From Ramlibacter humi (GTDB lineage Bacteria > Pseudomonadota > Gammaproteobacteria > Burkholderiales > Burkholderiaceae_C), in contig NZ_SMLK01000001.1 of assembly GCF_004681975.1 (NCBI RefSeq), positions 1,116,001 to 1,180,000 of the forward strand: a DNA stretch of 64,000 nt. Reading direction: 5' to 3'. The notes beneath the pieces were generated by a model. It was not told where the DNA came from, made no database searches, and worked only from the letters and a program-made list of their open reading frames with translations. Below, piece after piece: positions 36,833-44,858 of the stretch (its first letter is position 1; each line of letters begins with the position of its first letter). Position numbers and translations under genes: made by a program.

Positions 36833-37495
36833 ATGAATCGGACCAGCCGGCGGGAGGCGGCACCTGCCGCGGAAGAGAAGGTGCGCGATGCGGACCGGTC
36901 GCAGAGCACCATCTTAGCGGCGGCCCGCGACGAGTTCGCCGAGTTCGGGCTCGGTGGCGCGCGCATGGACCGCATCGCCGAACGGGCCGCGCTGAACAAG
37001 CGCCTGATCTACTACTACTTCGAGGACAAGGAAGCGCTGTTCCAGGCGGTGCTGGAACAGTCGTACCGCGACATCCGGCAGGCGGAGCAGCAGCTGAACC
37101 TGCAGGAACTGCAGCCGGCCGAAGCGCTGCGCAAGCTGGTGGAATTCACCTGGGACTACTATCTGCAGCACCCGGAGTTCCTCACGCTGCTCAACAGCGC
37201 CAATCTGCACAAGGCGCGGCACCTGCAGGAATCGAAGCGCGCGCGCGAACTGAACTCGCCGCTGATCGAGATGCTCGCGCGCATCCTGGAACGCGGCCGC
37301 CGCGACGGCAAGTTCCGCGGCGGCGTCGACCCGATGCAGCTGTACATCTCCATCGCGGGGCTGTCGTACTTCTACCTCTCGAACAACCACACGCTCTCGG
37401 CCATCTTCGGCCGCGACCTGCTGTCGGTGAAGGCGCGCCAGGAGCGCCTCTCGCACATGTGCGACGTCATCCTGGGCTACGTGCTGATCGGCTGA
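36833..37495 (+). CDS. TetR-family transcriptional regulator
   Basis: A 220-residue regulator. The N-terminal helix-turn-helix spans about 22-66 (ILAAARDEFAEFGLGGARMDRIAERAALNKRLIYYYFEDKEALF); the rest is an all-helical ligand domain with TetR_C-type segments. I chose the ATG at 36833; a GTG at 36818 would start inside the operator. Matching operators lie directly upstream of it and upstream of the Gfo/Idh gene, so it probably represses itself, the divergent TPP-enzyme gene and the downstream operon until an inducer appears. Confidence 0.92.
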   Translation: MNRTSRREAAPAAEEKVRDADRSQSTILAAARDEFAEFGLGGARMDRIAERAALNKRLIYYYFEDKEALFQAVLEQSYRDIRQAEQQLNLQELQPAEALRKLVEFTWDYYLQHPEFLTLLNSANLHKARHLQESKRARELNSPLIEMLARILERGRRDGKFRGGVDPMQLYISIAGLSYFYLSNNHTLSAIFGRDLLSVKARQERLSHMCDVILGYVLIG

Positions 37496-37543
37496 GCTGG
37501 CGCGCGTCTCCCGGGCTTGCGCGGGGAAGCGGCTTACCTATAA

Positions 37544-37562
37544 TTAACCATTCAGTGAATTA
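37544..37562 (+). promoter_or_regulatory. TetR operator, copy 2
   Basis: TTAACCATTCAGTGAATTA matches copy 1 at 16 of 19 positions and contains the perfect palindrome ATTCAGTGAAT. It sits 17 bp before the Gfo/Idh start, overlapping the likely -10/leader (TATAAT-like TATAAT at 37540-37545). Confidence 0.65.
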
Positions 37563-37579
37563 AAGCAGGAGACCCGCCC

Positions 37580-38755
37580 ATGGCCACGCAACGTCTGGGG
37601 ATCATCATGCACGGCGTCACCGGGCGCATGGGCATGAACCAGCACCTGATCCGCTCCATCGTCGCCATCCGCAACCAGGGCGGCGTCACGCTGTCCAACG
37701 GCGACAAGGTGATGCCCGATCCCATCCTCATCGGCCGCAACGCCGAGAAGATCGAGCAGCTCGCGCGCGCCCACAAGATCGAACGCTGGGGCACGGACCT
37801 CGACAAGGCGCTCGCCAATCCCGACGACACGGTGTTCTTCGACGCCGGCACCACGCAGATGCGTCCGCAGCTGCTGGCCAAGGCGCTGCGCGCCGGCAAG
37901 CACGTGTACTGCGAGAAGCCCATCGCCACCAACCTGAACGAAGCGGTGGAGATCGCGCGCCTGGCGCAGGAAGCGGGCGAGAAAAAGGGCCTGAAGCACG
38001 GCGCGGTGCAGGACAAGCTGTTCCTGCCCGGCCTGCGCAAGCTGGACATGCTGCGCCGCGCGGGCTTCTTCGGCCGCATCCTGTCGCTGCGGCTGGAATT
38101 CGGCTACTGGGTGTTCGAAGGCGACCTGCAGCCCATCCAGCGCCCCAGCTGGAACTACCGCGCCGAGGAAGGCGGCGGGATGATCCTGGACATGATGTGC
38201 CACTGGCGCTACGTGCTGGACAACCTGTTCGGCGAGGTGAAGTCCATCACCTGCCTGGGCGCCACCCACATCCCGCAGCGCTGGGACGAGAACGGCAAGC
38301 CATACCAGGCCACCGCCGACGATGCCGCGTATGCCATCGCCGAGCTCACCGGCTTCGATGGGGAGCCCATCGTCGCGCAGCTGAACATGTCGTGGGCCAC
38401 GCGCGTGCGCCGCGACGACCTGGTGACCTTCCACGTGGACGGCACGCACGGTTCCGCGGTCGCCGGCCTGCAGGAGTGCCGCGCGCAAAGCCGCGTCACC
38501 ACGCCGCGCCCGGTGTGGAACCCCGACGTGAAGCAGACGATGAACTTCTTCGACCAGTGGCAGGAAGTGCCGGACTCGCAGCTGTACGACAACGGCTTCA
38601 AGATCCAGTGGGAAGCCTTCATCCGCCACGTCGTCGAGAACGCGCCATACAAGTGGACGCTGCCCGAAGGCGCCAAGGGCGTGCAGCTGGTGGAAGCCGC
38701 GCTGCAGTCGTGGAAGGAACGCCGCTGGGTCGACGTGCCCGCGCTGAAGGTGTGA
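37580..38755 (+). CDS. Gfo/Idh/MocA-family oxidoreductase
   Basis: A 391-residue NAD(P)-dependent sugar or polyol oxidoreductase. N-terminal Rossmann segment with GVTGRMG (residues 12-18) and the conserved EKP of the family in VYCEKPIATNLNEAVE. The C-terminal alpha/beta substrate domain follows. Family members oxidise or epimerise sugars, inositols and related compounds. AGGAG precedes the ATG. First gene of a three-gene operon with the DUF993 and TIM-barrel isomerase genes; 7 bp to the next gene. Confidence 0.9.
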   Translation: MATQRLGIIMHGVTGRMGMNQHLIRSIVAIRNQGGVTLSNGDKVMPDPILIGRNAEKIEQLARAHKIERWGTDLDKALANPDDTVFFDAGTTQMRPQLLAKALRAGKHVYCEKPIATNLNEAVEIARLAQEAGEKKGLKHGAVQDKLFLPGLRKLDMLRRAGFFGRILSLRLEFGYWVFEGDLQPIQRPSWNYRAEEGGGMILDMMCHWRYVLDNLFGEVKSITCLGATHIPQRWDENGKPYQATADDAAYAIAELTGFDGEPIVAQLNMSWATRVRRDDLVTFHVDGTHGSAVAGLQECRAQSRVTTPRPVWNPDVKQTMNFFDQWQEVPDSQLYDNGFKIQWEAFIRHVVENAPYKWTLPEGAKGVQLVEAALQSWKERRWVDVPALKV

Positions 38756-38762
38756 GGCCGGC

Positions 38763-39947
38763 ATGGCACTGACGCTGAAACTCCCCACCGCCGCCGGTTC
38801 GCTGGAAAGCTACCGCCTGCGCGGCACCGAGCCCGTACGCCCCGCGCAGGGCGTGAAGTTCAACCGCATCGCTTACTCGGCCGCGCACGTCGTGGCCGAC
38901 CCGCTGGCCGCCGTCGACCCGTGGCTGACGGCCGCGGTGGACTGGGACACCACCATCGCCTACCGCCGCCGCCTGTGGTCGCTGGGCCTGGGCGTGGCCG
39001 AGGCGATGGACACCGCGCAACGCGGCATGGGCCTGGACTGGAAGGCTTCGCTGGAGCTGATCGGCCGCTCGCTCGATGCCGCGAAAGACGTTCCGGGGGC
39101 GCTCGTTGCTTCGGGCTGCGGCACCGACCACCTGAACATCGACGAGGTGAAGTCGGTCGACGACGTGATCCGCGGCTACGAAGAGCAGATGGCCGCCATC
39201 GAGAAGCTGGGCGGCCGCCTGATCATCATGGCCAGCCGCGCGCTGGCCCGCGTGGCGAAGAGTCCCGCCGACTACGAACGCGTGTACGACCGCATCCTGT
39301 CGCAGGCGAAGCAGCCGGTGATCCTGCACTGGCTGGGCGAGATGTTCGACCCGGCACTGGCCGGCTACTGGGGCGGCAAGGACACCGCGGCGTCGATGGA
39401 CACCGCGCTGGGCGTGATCGCCGCCAACGCGGCCAAGGTGGACGGCATCAAGATCTCGCTGCTGGACAAGGTCCAGGAGATCGCGATGCGCCGCCGCCTG
39501 CCGGCCGGCGTGCGCATGTATACGGGCGACGACTTCAACTACGCCGAGCTGATCGCGGGCGACGGCTACGGCAGCGAGCCCACGCACGGCAAGAGCGACG
39601 CGCTGCTGGGCATCTTCGACGCCATCGCGCCGGCCGCCAGCGCCGCGCTGGGCGAGCTGGCACAAGGCAACCTGGAACGCTTCCACGCCATCCTCGGTCC
39701 CACGGTGCCGCTGTCGCGCCACATCTTCGCGGCGCCCACCCGCTTCTACAAGACGGGCGTGGTGTTCTTGGCGTGGCTGAACGGGCACCAGTCGCACTTC
39801 ACGATGGTGGGCGGCCAGCAAAGCACGCGCAGCCTGCCGCACCTGGCCGAGCTGTTCCGCCTGGCCGACGCTGCCAACCTGCTGGAGCAGCCGGAGCTGG
39901 CCGTGTCGCGCACGAAGGCGCTGCTCGCCGTTCACGGCGTCGAATGA
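38763..39947 (+). CDS. DUF993 family, dihydrodipicolinate synthase-like aldolase
   Basis: A 394-residue protein recognised by eye as the DUF993 group, distantly related to DapA-type (beta/alpha)8 aldolases. Conserved stretches include VKFNRIAYSAAHVVADPL, DWDTTIAYRRRLWSLGLGVAEAMDTAQRGMGLDW and KISLLDKVQEIAMRRRLP (a possible Schiff-base lysine lies in the latter). Its substrate is unknown. It sits between a Gfo/Idh oxidoreductase and a sugar-isomerase-like gene, which is the usual context of this family and points to an aldol or retro-aldol step on an oxidised sugar. Confidence 0.82.
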   Translation: MALTLKLPTAAGSLESYRLRGTEPVRPAQGVKFNRIAYSAAHVVADPLAAVDPWLTAAVDWDTTIAYRRRLWSLGLGVAEAMDTAQRGMGLDWKASLELIGRSLDAAKDVPGALVASGCGTDHLNIDEVKSVDDVIRGYEEQMAAIEKLGGRLIIMASRALARVAKSPADYERVYDRILSQAKQPVILHWLGEMFDPALAGYWGGKDTAASMDTALGVIAANAAKVDGIKISLLDKVQEIAMRRRLPAGVRMYTGDDFNYAELIAGDGYGSEPTHGKSDALLGIFDAIAPAASAALGELAQGNLERFHAILGPTVPLSRHIFAAPTRFYKTGVVFLAWLNGHQSHFTMVGGQQSTRSLPHLAELFRLADAANLLEQPELAVSRTKALLAVHGVE

Positions 39948-39951
39948 ACCC

Positions 39952-40017
39952 TGTCATCCCGGCGAACGCCGGGATCCACCTCCCCGTGATGGATGGCGGG
40001 TCAAGCCCGCCATGACA
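39952..40017. repeat. Intergenic repeat with two hairpins and TGTCAT/ATGACA ends
   Basis: A 66-bp element between two operon genes. It contains ATCCCGGCG-AA-CGCCGGGAT (39956-39975) and GGCGGG-TCAA-GCCCGCC, bounded by TGTCAT (39952-39957) and ATGACA (40012-40017). Elements of this sequence type are scattered through many alpha- and betaproteobacterial genomes and create spurious reading frames. Here it separates the DUF993 and isomerase genes of one operon. Confidence 0.75.
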
Positions 40018-40034
40018 ACCACTTGAGCCCACTC

Positions 40035-40913
40035 ATGCGCGACTTCTCCGCCGACCACCGCTGGCTGTCGATCAACACCGCCACGCTGCGCAAGAGCCGC
40101 GGCGAAGACCTGCCGCTGCCGGACATCCTGGACCTGTGCGCGAAGCGCGGCGTCCGCGCCATCTCGCCCTGGCGCGACCAGGTCGCGGCCGCGGGACTGG
40201 CCAACGTGTCCAAGCTGGTGAAGTCGCACGGCTTCGAACTCTCGGGCTATTGCCGCGGCGGCATGTTCACCGCGACGGACGACGCGGGCCTGCGTGCCGC
40301 CGACGACGACAACCGCCGCGCGCTGGACGAAGCGCGCGAACTGAACGCCGCCTGCCTGGTGCTGGTGGTGGGTGCCCTGCCCGGCGCGCTGGCCGGCAAG
40401 GCCGCGCACAAGGACATCGCGCTGTCGCGCCAGCAGGTGCACGATGGCATCGGCCGGCTGCTGGAGCACTCGCGCGCCGCCGGCATGCCGCTGGCCATCG
40501 AGCCGCTGCACCCGATGTACGCCGCCGACCGGGCGTGCGTGAACACGCTGGAACAGGCGCTGGACATCTGCGACGCGCTGGACCCGTCGAAGAGCGGCGC
40601 GCTGGGCGTCGCCGTGGACGTGTATCACGTGTGGTGGGACCCGAAGCTGCAGCAGCAGATCCAGCGCGCGGGCAACAAGCGCCTGCTCGCCTTCCACGTC
40701 TGCGACTGGCTCACGCCCACCACCGACCTGCTGAACGACCGCGGGATGATGGGCGACGGCGTCATCGACATCCCGCTCATCCGCGGCTGGGTCGAAGGCC
40801 AGGGCTTCGCCGGCTACAGCGAGGTGGAGATCTTCTCGACCGGCAACTGGTGGCGGCGCGAGGCGGCCGAAACGCTGGACACCTGCATCGCGCGGCACCG
40901 CAGCGTGGTTTGA
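40035..40913 (+). CDS. Sugar phosphate isomerase/epimerase family protein (TIM barrel)
   Basis: A 292-residue protein of the AP-endonuclease-2-like TIM-barrel family, which includes xylose isomerase-like and inosose dehydratase (IolE)-type enzymes. Metal-binding positions are visible in AIEPLHP (Glu), VDVYHVWWD (Asp/His), AFHVCDW (His) and YSEVEIFS (Glu). The ATG at 40035 starts just after the repeat; a longer frame would start inside it and is rejected. Third gene of the TetR-controlled operon; substrate unknown. Confidence 0.88.
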   Translation: MRDFSADHRWLSINTATLRKSRGEDLPLPDILDLCAKRGVRAISPWRDQVAAAGLANVSKLVKSHGFELSGYCRGGMFTATDDAGLRAADDDNRRALDEARELNAACLVLVVGALPGALAGKAAHKDIALSRQQVHDGIGRLLEHSRAAGMPLAIEPLHPMYAADRACVNTLEQALDICDALDPSKSGALGVAVDVYHVWWDPKLQQQIQRAGNKRLLAFHVCDWLTPTTDLLNDRGMMGDGVIDIPLIRGWVEGQGFAGYSEVEIFSTGNWWRREAAETLDTCIARHRSVV

Positions 40914-40922
40914 CGAGGGACT

Positions 40923-41034
40923 CCCGTACGCGAAGGTCGCGAAAGACCCGCGAGAAACGCAAAAGGGAATCCACGAAGGATTCCCTTTTCACTTTGGCGT
41001 CCTTCGCGATACTTTCGCGACCTTCGCGTACGGG
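40923..41034. repeat. Nested inverted repeat: 23-bp perfect outer arms around a terminator hairpin
   Basis: Positions 40923-40945 are the exact reverse complement of 41012-41034. Inside them AAAAGGGAATCC (40961-40972) pairs with GGATTCCCTTTT (40978-40989) around ACGAA as a bidirectional terminator. The outer arms start CCCGTACGCGAAGG. It closes the sugar operon and the convergent bactofilin gene. The long outer arms are unusual for a simple terminator and look like a repeat element that has captured or evolved around one. Confidence 0.85.
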
Positions 41035-41045
41035 CGTTCCCGGCC

Positions 41046-41558
41046 TCAGGCGACCTGCAGCTTCGGTGTGCCGGGACGCGCGGTCGGCGAAGAGGCCGCG
41101 GGCGTGGCGCCGAACTCGATCTCGCCGGACAGCTGGCCGCCCTCTTCGATCACGACCTTGCCGTAGCGGATGCGGCCCGTGACCTTGCCGGTCGCGTAGA
41201 TCACCAGCTTCTGGCGCACGGTCAGGTTGCCGTCGAAGGAGCCGCGGATCTCGGCGACGTCGATCTCGGCCGAGCCCTTGAACGAGCCGCGCTCGCTGAT
41301 CTGGATCATGCGCGAGTCCATGGTGGCCTCGACCGAGCCTTCAACGACGAGCGTGTCGCAGTCGGTGATCTCGACGCCCTTGAGCTTGATGTTGGGGCCG
41401 ACGGTCAGCTTGGCCTCGCCTTCCACGACGGAAGCGCTGCCGCTGTTGGCGGCCGGGGCCGTGGGCGCCGAGGCGGCGGCCACAGCGGCGCCGTTCGGGG
41501 TGTTCGGGCGCACGTCCTCGCGCTTGCCGTTGTTGAAGAAGGGGGACTGCAGGGCCAT
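41046..41558 (-). CDS. Bactofilin family cytoskeletal protein
   Basis: A 170-residue polymer-forming protein. A disordered Ala/Pro-rich N-terminus (about 1-45) precedes the bactofilin beta-helix core (about 48-150: IKLKGVEITDCDTLVVEGSVEATMDSRMIQI, SAEIDVAEIRGSFDGNLTVRQKLVIYATGKVTGRIRYGKVVIEEGGQLSGEI). Bactofilins assemble into nucleotide-free filaments that scaffold cell-wall or polar functions on the cytoplasmic face of the membrane. No lmdC-type or M23 peptidase partner gene adjoins it here. Confidence 0.93.
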   Translation of the reverse strand: MALQSPFFNNGKREDVRPNTPNGAAVAAASAPTAPAANSGSASVVEGEAKLTVGPNIKLKGVEITDCDTLVVEGSVEATMDSRMIQISERGSFKGSAEIDVAEIRGSFDGNLTVRQKLVIYATGKVTGRIRYGKVVIEEGGQLSGEIEFGATPAASSPTARPGTPKLQVA

Positions 41559-41751
41559 CGCGATACCTCGTCAGTGGTGTTGAAGAGGCTCGAAGAATAT
41601 GGATGAGGCTGCTTACACGCATCAGCTTCGGCGCAAGTTCCGTAACCGTTTACTCACTCACATGCGAGCAGCGCGCGCGCAACGGTTCGTGTAACGGGCC
41701 TTGCCGCATGCGTGGTGCGTGCGCACCATGCGTGCATCGGAGGTGGAGGGG

Positions 41752-42423
41752 ATGCGCAGATTCATCGCACTGGCCGCGTGGGCCCTGGCCACGCACGCTT
41801 TCGCGCAGACGTTCGACACGAACGCGCCCAACCTGATCGTGGTGCTGCGCGAATCGGCCGTCGGCACGCAGCTGCCGCGCGAGGTGCTGGAGCCGTACGG
41901 CCCCGTGCGCGCGCAGATGCCCGACGGCCGCGACGTGGAACTGGCCACCAGCTGGTTCCGCTATGTCGGCGACATGCACATCCGCCTGGTCTTCGACGGC
42001 CCCGCGGACCTGCAAAGCGCGTCGCCCGAAGACCTCGATCGCCTGCACCTGCAACCCGAGGAAGCGGTGCGCCTGGCCGTCGACAACCTGCGCCGCACGT
42101 ACGGCGAGCCGGTGGTGCGGCCCTGGCAAGGCGGCCTGATGCAGGTGACCGGCCGCGCCGACGACTTGAACAGCAGCTACTTCCTGGACCGCGCCTTCTG
42201 GCAGGCGCAGGAAGCGCTGCATCCCGGCGGCGTGGTGGTGGCGGTGCCGCAGCGCGGCGGCCTGCTGTTCGCGCCGGCCAGCGACGAGACCGCGGTGCTG
42301 GCGCTCCGCTTCAGCGCGCCCGCGCTCTACGCCGCCGCGCGCCGCACGCGCGTGTCGTCGGCGCTGTACCTGTTCCAGGATGGCCGCTGGTCGCTGTTCC
42401 AGCCGCCGCTGCAGGCTCAGTAA
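41752..42423 (+). CDS. Secreted conserved hypothetical protein
   Basis: A 223-residue protein with a signal peptide MRRFIALAAWALATHAFA (1-18) and probable cleavage before QTFDTNAP. GGTGGAGGGG lies directly upstream of the ATG. The mature part resembles the YtpQ/DUF1444 group by eye: VVLRESAVGTQLPREVLEPYGPVRAQMPDG, EEAVRLAVDNLRRTYGEP, and a C-terminal RFSAPALYAAARRTRVSSALYLFQDGRW. The function is unknown. Its stop overlaps the gspB stop by 7 bp on the other strand. Confidence 0.75.
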   Translation: MRRFIALAAWALATHAFAQTFDTNAPNLIVVLRESAVGTQLPREVLEPYGPVRAQMPDGRDVELATSWFRYVGDMHIRLVFDGPADLQSASPEDLDRLHLQPEEAVRLAVDNLRRTYGEPVVRPWQGGLMQVTGRADDLNSSYFLDRAFWQAQEALHPGGVVVAVPQRGGLLFAPASDETAVLALRFSAPALYAAARRTRVSSALYLFQDGRWSLFQPPLQAQ

Positions 42424-43121
42424 GCCACCGTCCAGCGCTGCCCGCGGAAGTTCAGCACCGCGCGGCCGCGTTGCACCTGCTCCAGCGTCACGCCGGGCGC
42501 GACTTCGCTGCCTTCGTTGAACACCTGCCCGTTGACGATCAGCATGCGCTGTGCCGGACTGGGCGAGTAGACGCCGCCGGTGACCGCGATGGCGGGCACG
42601 CCGGGCGGCGCGGCCTGGGCCACGGCGGCGGGCGCGGCGGAAGCAGGTGCCTTCGCCGCGGATGCCGGCGCTGCCTGCGGGACTGCTTGCGGTGCCGCCT
42701 GCGCCGCAGCTGCGGTCGGCGCGGAAGCAGCCTTCGCCACAGCCGCCGCGGATGCCGCGGCGCGCGCGACACGTGGTGCGGGAGGCACTTCCACCACGAT
42801 CGGCGCCGCCGGCACGATGGTGCGCGCCGGTTCCGCGGCCACCGGCGACGGCGCGGGCGGCACGAGTGCCGCGGCCGGCGCTGCGGGTGCGGTCATGGGC
42901 GCAGCAGCGGTCCGCATGGGTTCGTCATTGCGCGAGCCCTGCCAGAACGCCGCGCCGGCCGACACCACGCCCACCAGCAGCACGCCGCCGATCGCGTAAC
43001 CCATGGTCGAGGATTCGCGTGTCGTGTCCGCGGTGGCCATGGGCTGGGCCTGCAGGCCCGGCAGGCGCTGGCGGTCGCGCTGCGCATCGGCTTTCCGCAA
43101 GGCATCGAGGATGTACGACAT
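42417..43121 (-). CDS. gspB: General secretion pathway protein GspB
   Basis: A 234-residue protein. N-terminal MSYILDALRKADAQRDRQRLPGL is diagnostic of GspB/ExeB. A membrane span (YAIGGVLLVGVVSAGAAFW, about 42-60) leads to a long Ala/Pro-rich linker and a C-terminal domain with VTGGVYSPSPAQRMLIVNGQVFNEGSEVAPGVTLEQVQRGRAVLNFRGQRWTV. ExeAB in Aeromonas assembles the type II secretin through peptidoglycan. It begins 2 bp after gspA. No other gsp genes are in the window. Confidence 0.9.
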   Translation of the reverse strand: MSYILDALRKADAQRDRQRLPGLQAQPMATADTTRESSTMGYAIGGVLLVGVVSAGAAFWQGSRNDEPMRTAAAPMTAPAAPAAALVPPAPSPVAAEPARTIVPAAPIVVEVPPAPRVARAAASAAAVAKAASAPTAAAAQAAPQAVPQAAPASAAKAPASAAPAAVAQAAPPGVPAIAVTGGVYSPSPAQRMLIVNGQVFNEGSEVAPGVTLEQVQRGRAVLNFRGQRWTVAY

Positions 43122-43123
43122 GG

Positions 43124-44752
43124 TCAGGGCACCGGACGCAGGCGCGGCTCGTCCACGCCGGCGCTGCGATTGAGTTGCATGAAAGTTAGCGGCCCCAGCA
43201 CGCCGTCGGCGGGCAGGCCTTGCGACAGCTGGAAGCTGCGCAGGCGCGCGCGCCAGGGCGTCTTGGCGTCCGCGGGTTCGGCGTCGAGCGACTTCGCCAG
43301 CTGCGCTTCCACCCACCGCGTGAGGGACGGGTTCTCGCGCTCCGGCGCGCGCGCGTCGAATCCCGCCGGCGCGCGCCACAGCGTCGCCCATTCGCCGTTC
43401 CAGCGCGAAGCCAGCGCGCCCAGCGTCACGGTCTGCGTGCCGCCGCCGGCGGACAGCGTGGCTGCCTTGTCGCTCAGCGCGGTGAGCACCGCGTACGAAG
43501 GCCGGCCGCTGGCGGCGTCGAGCGTCACGATGCCCGGCCGGTCCAGCTGCCGCACCATCGCCAGCGGCACCGTGCGCGTGAAGCATTGCAGCGAGTCGCG
43601 TGCGAGGGCCGGGCAAGGGTCGCCCTCGGCCGCATCGGCGTTCCAGGCTTTGGCCAGCGCGCGCCAGGCCTGCTTCTCGTCGCGGTACAGCGTGGGCGGC
43701 ACTGCGGGCGTTGCCGCCACGGCGACGACCGCGCTGGCAGGAGCGGAAGCGGCGGCGACAGCGGGTGCCGCGGCGACCGATGCGGCCTGCGCGGGCGCGC
43801 CGGTCGCAGCCGGCACAGCCGCAGGCTCAGGCGACCTCATGCCCAGGAACAATGCCGCCGCGCCGGCACCGGCCAGCACACCCGCGCCCAGCACGGCTGC
43901 AGGCTGCCAGCTGCGCGGCACCGCGCGCGGCTTGTCGCCGAACACTTCGCGCGCCGCCTGGTCCACCACCTTGGGCGTCACCGCCGGCTCGCCGCGCGAG
44001 TACGCGCCCAGCAGCGCGCGGTCGCACAGCAGGTTGATGCGGCGCGGCACGCCGCCGGTGCGTTCGTGGATGCGCAGCAGCGCCTTGCGCTCGAACGGAA
44101 AGGCGCGCGCCAGCCCCGCCACTTCCAGGCGGTGCCGCACGTACTGCTCCGTCTCGCGCGCGGTGAGCGCGTCGAGGTGGTAGCGCGCGATCACGCGCTG
44201 CGCCAGCTGCTCCAGCTGCGGCTGCGCCAGCAGGTCGCGCAGTTCCGGCTGGCCGATCAGGATGATCTGCAGCAGCTTGCGCTCGCTGGTCTCCAGGTTG
44301 GTCAGCAGGCGCAGCTGCTCCAGCACGTCGGCCGAGAGGTTCTGCGCCTCGTCGATGATCAGCACGCTGTGGCGGCCCCGCGCATGCGACTGCAGCAGGA
44401 AGGCGTTCAGCGGGTCGAGGTAGTCCTTGACGGTGGCGCTGCCGTCGGCGCGGCGCGGCACCTGCAGGCGGAACTCGTCGCAGACCGACTGCAGCAGCTC
44501 CGGCACCGTGAGCTTGGGATTGAAGATGTAGCCGACGTCGCAGTCCGGCGGCACCTGCTCCAGGAACAGGCGGCACACGGTGGTCTTGCCGGTGCCGATC
44601 TCGCCGGTGAGCAGCACGAAGCCGCCGCCGCCGCCCAGCCCGTACAGCAGGTGGGCCAGCGCCTCGCGGTGGCGCTCGCTCATGAAAAGGTATCGCGGGT
44701 CCGGCGCGATGGAGAACGGCTCCTGCGACAGACCGAAGTACGGCGCGTACAT
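43124..44752 (-). CDS. gspA: General secretion pathway ATPase GspA/ExeA with peptidoglycan-binding domain
   Basis: A 542-residue protein starting at the ATG at 44752 (MYAPYFGLSQEPFSIAPDPRYLF), the ExeA signature. AAA+ ATPase domain with Walker A GEIGTGKTT and Walker B VLIIDEAQNL; a membrane span (VLGAGVLAGAGAAALFLGM, about 283-301) after the ATPase; an Ala-rich linker; and a C-terminal peptidoglycan-binding segment (RSFQLSQGLPADGVLGPLTFMQLNR). With GspB it should use ATP to make space for the secretin multimer in the wall. The rest of the type II system is not nearby. Confidence 0.93.
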   Translation of the reverse strand: MYAPYFGLSQEPFSIAPDPRYLFMSERHREALAHLLYGLGGGGGFVLLTGEIGTGKTTVCRLFLEQVPPDCDVGYIFNPKLTVPELLQSVCDEFRLQVPRRADGSATVKDYLDPLNAFLLQSHARGRHSVLIIDEAQNLSADVLEQLRLLTNLETSERKLLQIILIGQPELRDLLAQPQLEQLAQRVIARYHLDALTARETEQYVRHRLEVAGLARAFPFERKALLRIHERTGGVPRRINLLCDRALLGAYSRGEPAVTPKVVDQAAREVFGDKPRAVPRSWQPAAVLGAGVLAGAGAAALFLGMRSPEPAAVPAATGAPAQAASVAAAPAVAAASAPASAVVAVAATPAVPPTLYRDEKQAWRALAKAWNADAAEGDPCPALARDSLQCFTRTVPLAMVRQLDRPGIVTLDAASGRPSYAVLTALSDKAATLSAGGGTQTVTLGALASRWNGEWATLWRAPAGFDARAPERENPSLTRWVEAQLAKSLDAEPADAKTPWRARLRSFQLSQGLPADGVLGPLTFMQLNRSAGVDEPRLRPVP

Positions 44753-44773
44753 GGGCGCGAGGATACCTCGCGA

Positions 44774-44858
44774 ATGACCAACGACCTCGCGCTGCGCGCT
44801 CAATGACGGATGGCAGTCATTCGTCATGGAGGCGCGACGCGCCGAGGTCATTCGTCAT
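44774..44858. repeat. Imperfect inverted repeat between gspA and the MFS gene
   Basis: Arms beginning ATGACCAACGACCTCG and ending CGAGGTCATTCGTCAT pair imperfectly across about 85 bp. An inner hairpin AATGAC...GTCATT lies at 44802-44821. The sequence style (ATGAC(C/G)AA(T/C)GACCTCG) suggests a dispersed repeat family; it reaches the stop codon of the MFS gene. No second copy was seen in the window. Confidence 0.5.

Noticed and set aside
39993-40034. N-terminal extension of the isomerase (MAGQARHDNHL...)
   Set aside because: It is translated from the dispersed repeat; the family N-terminus begins at MRDFSADH.
41701-41751. GC-rich inverted repeat (GTGGTGCG/CGCACCAT) before the secreted protein gene as a terminator
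   Set aside because: Short, mismatched and without a U-tract; it lies at a gene start between divergent genes, so termination makes no sense there.
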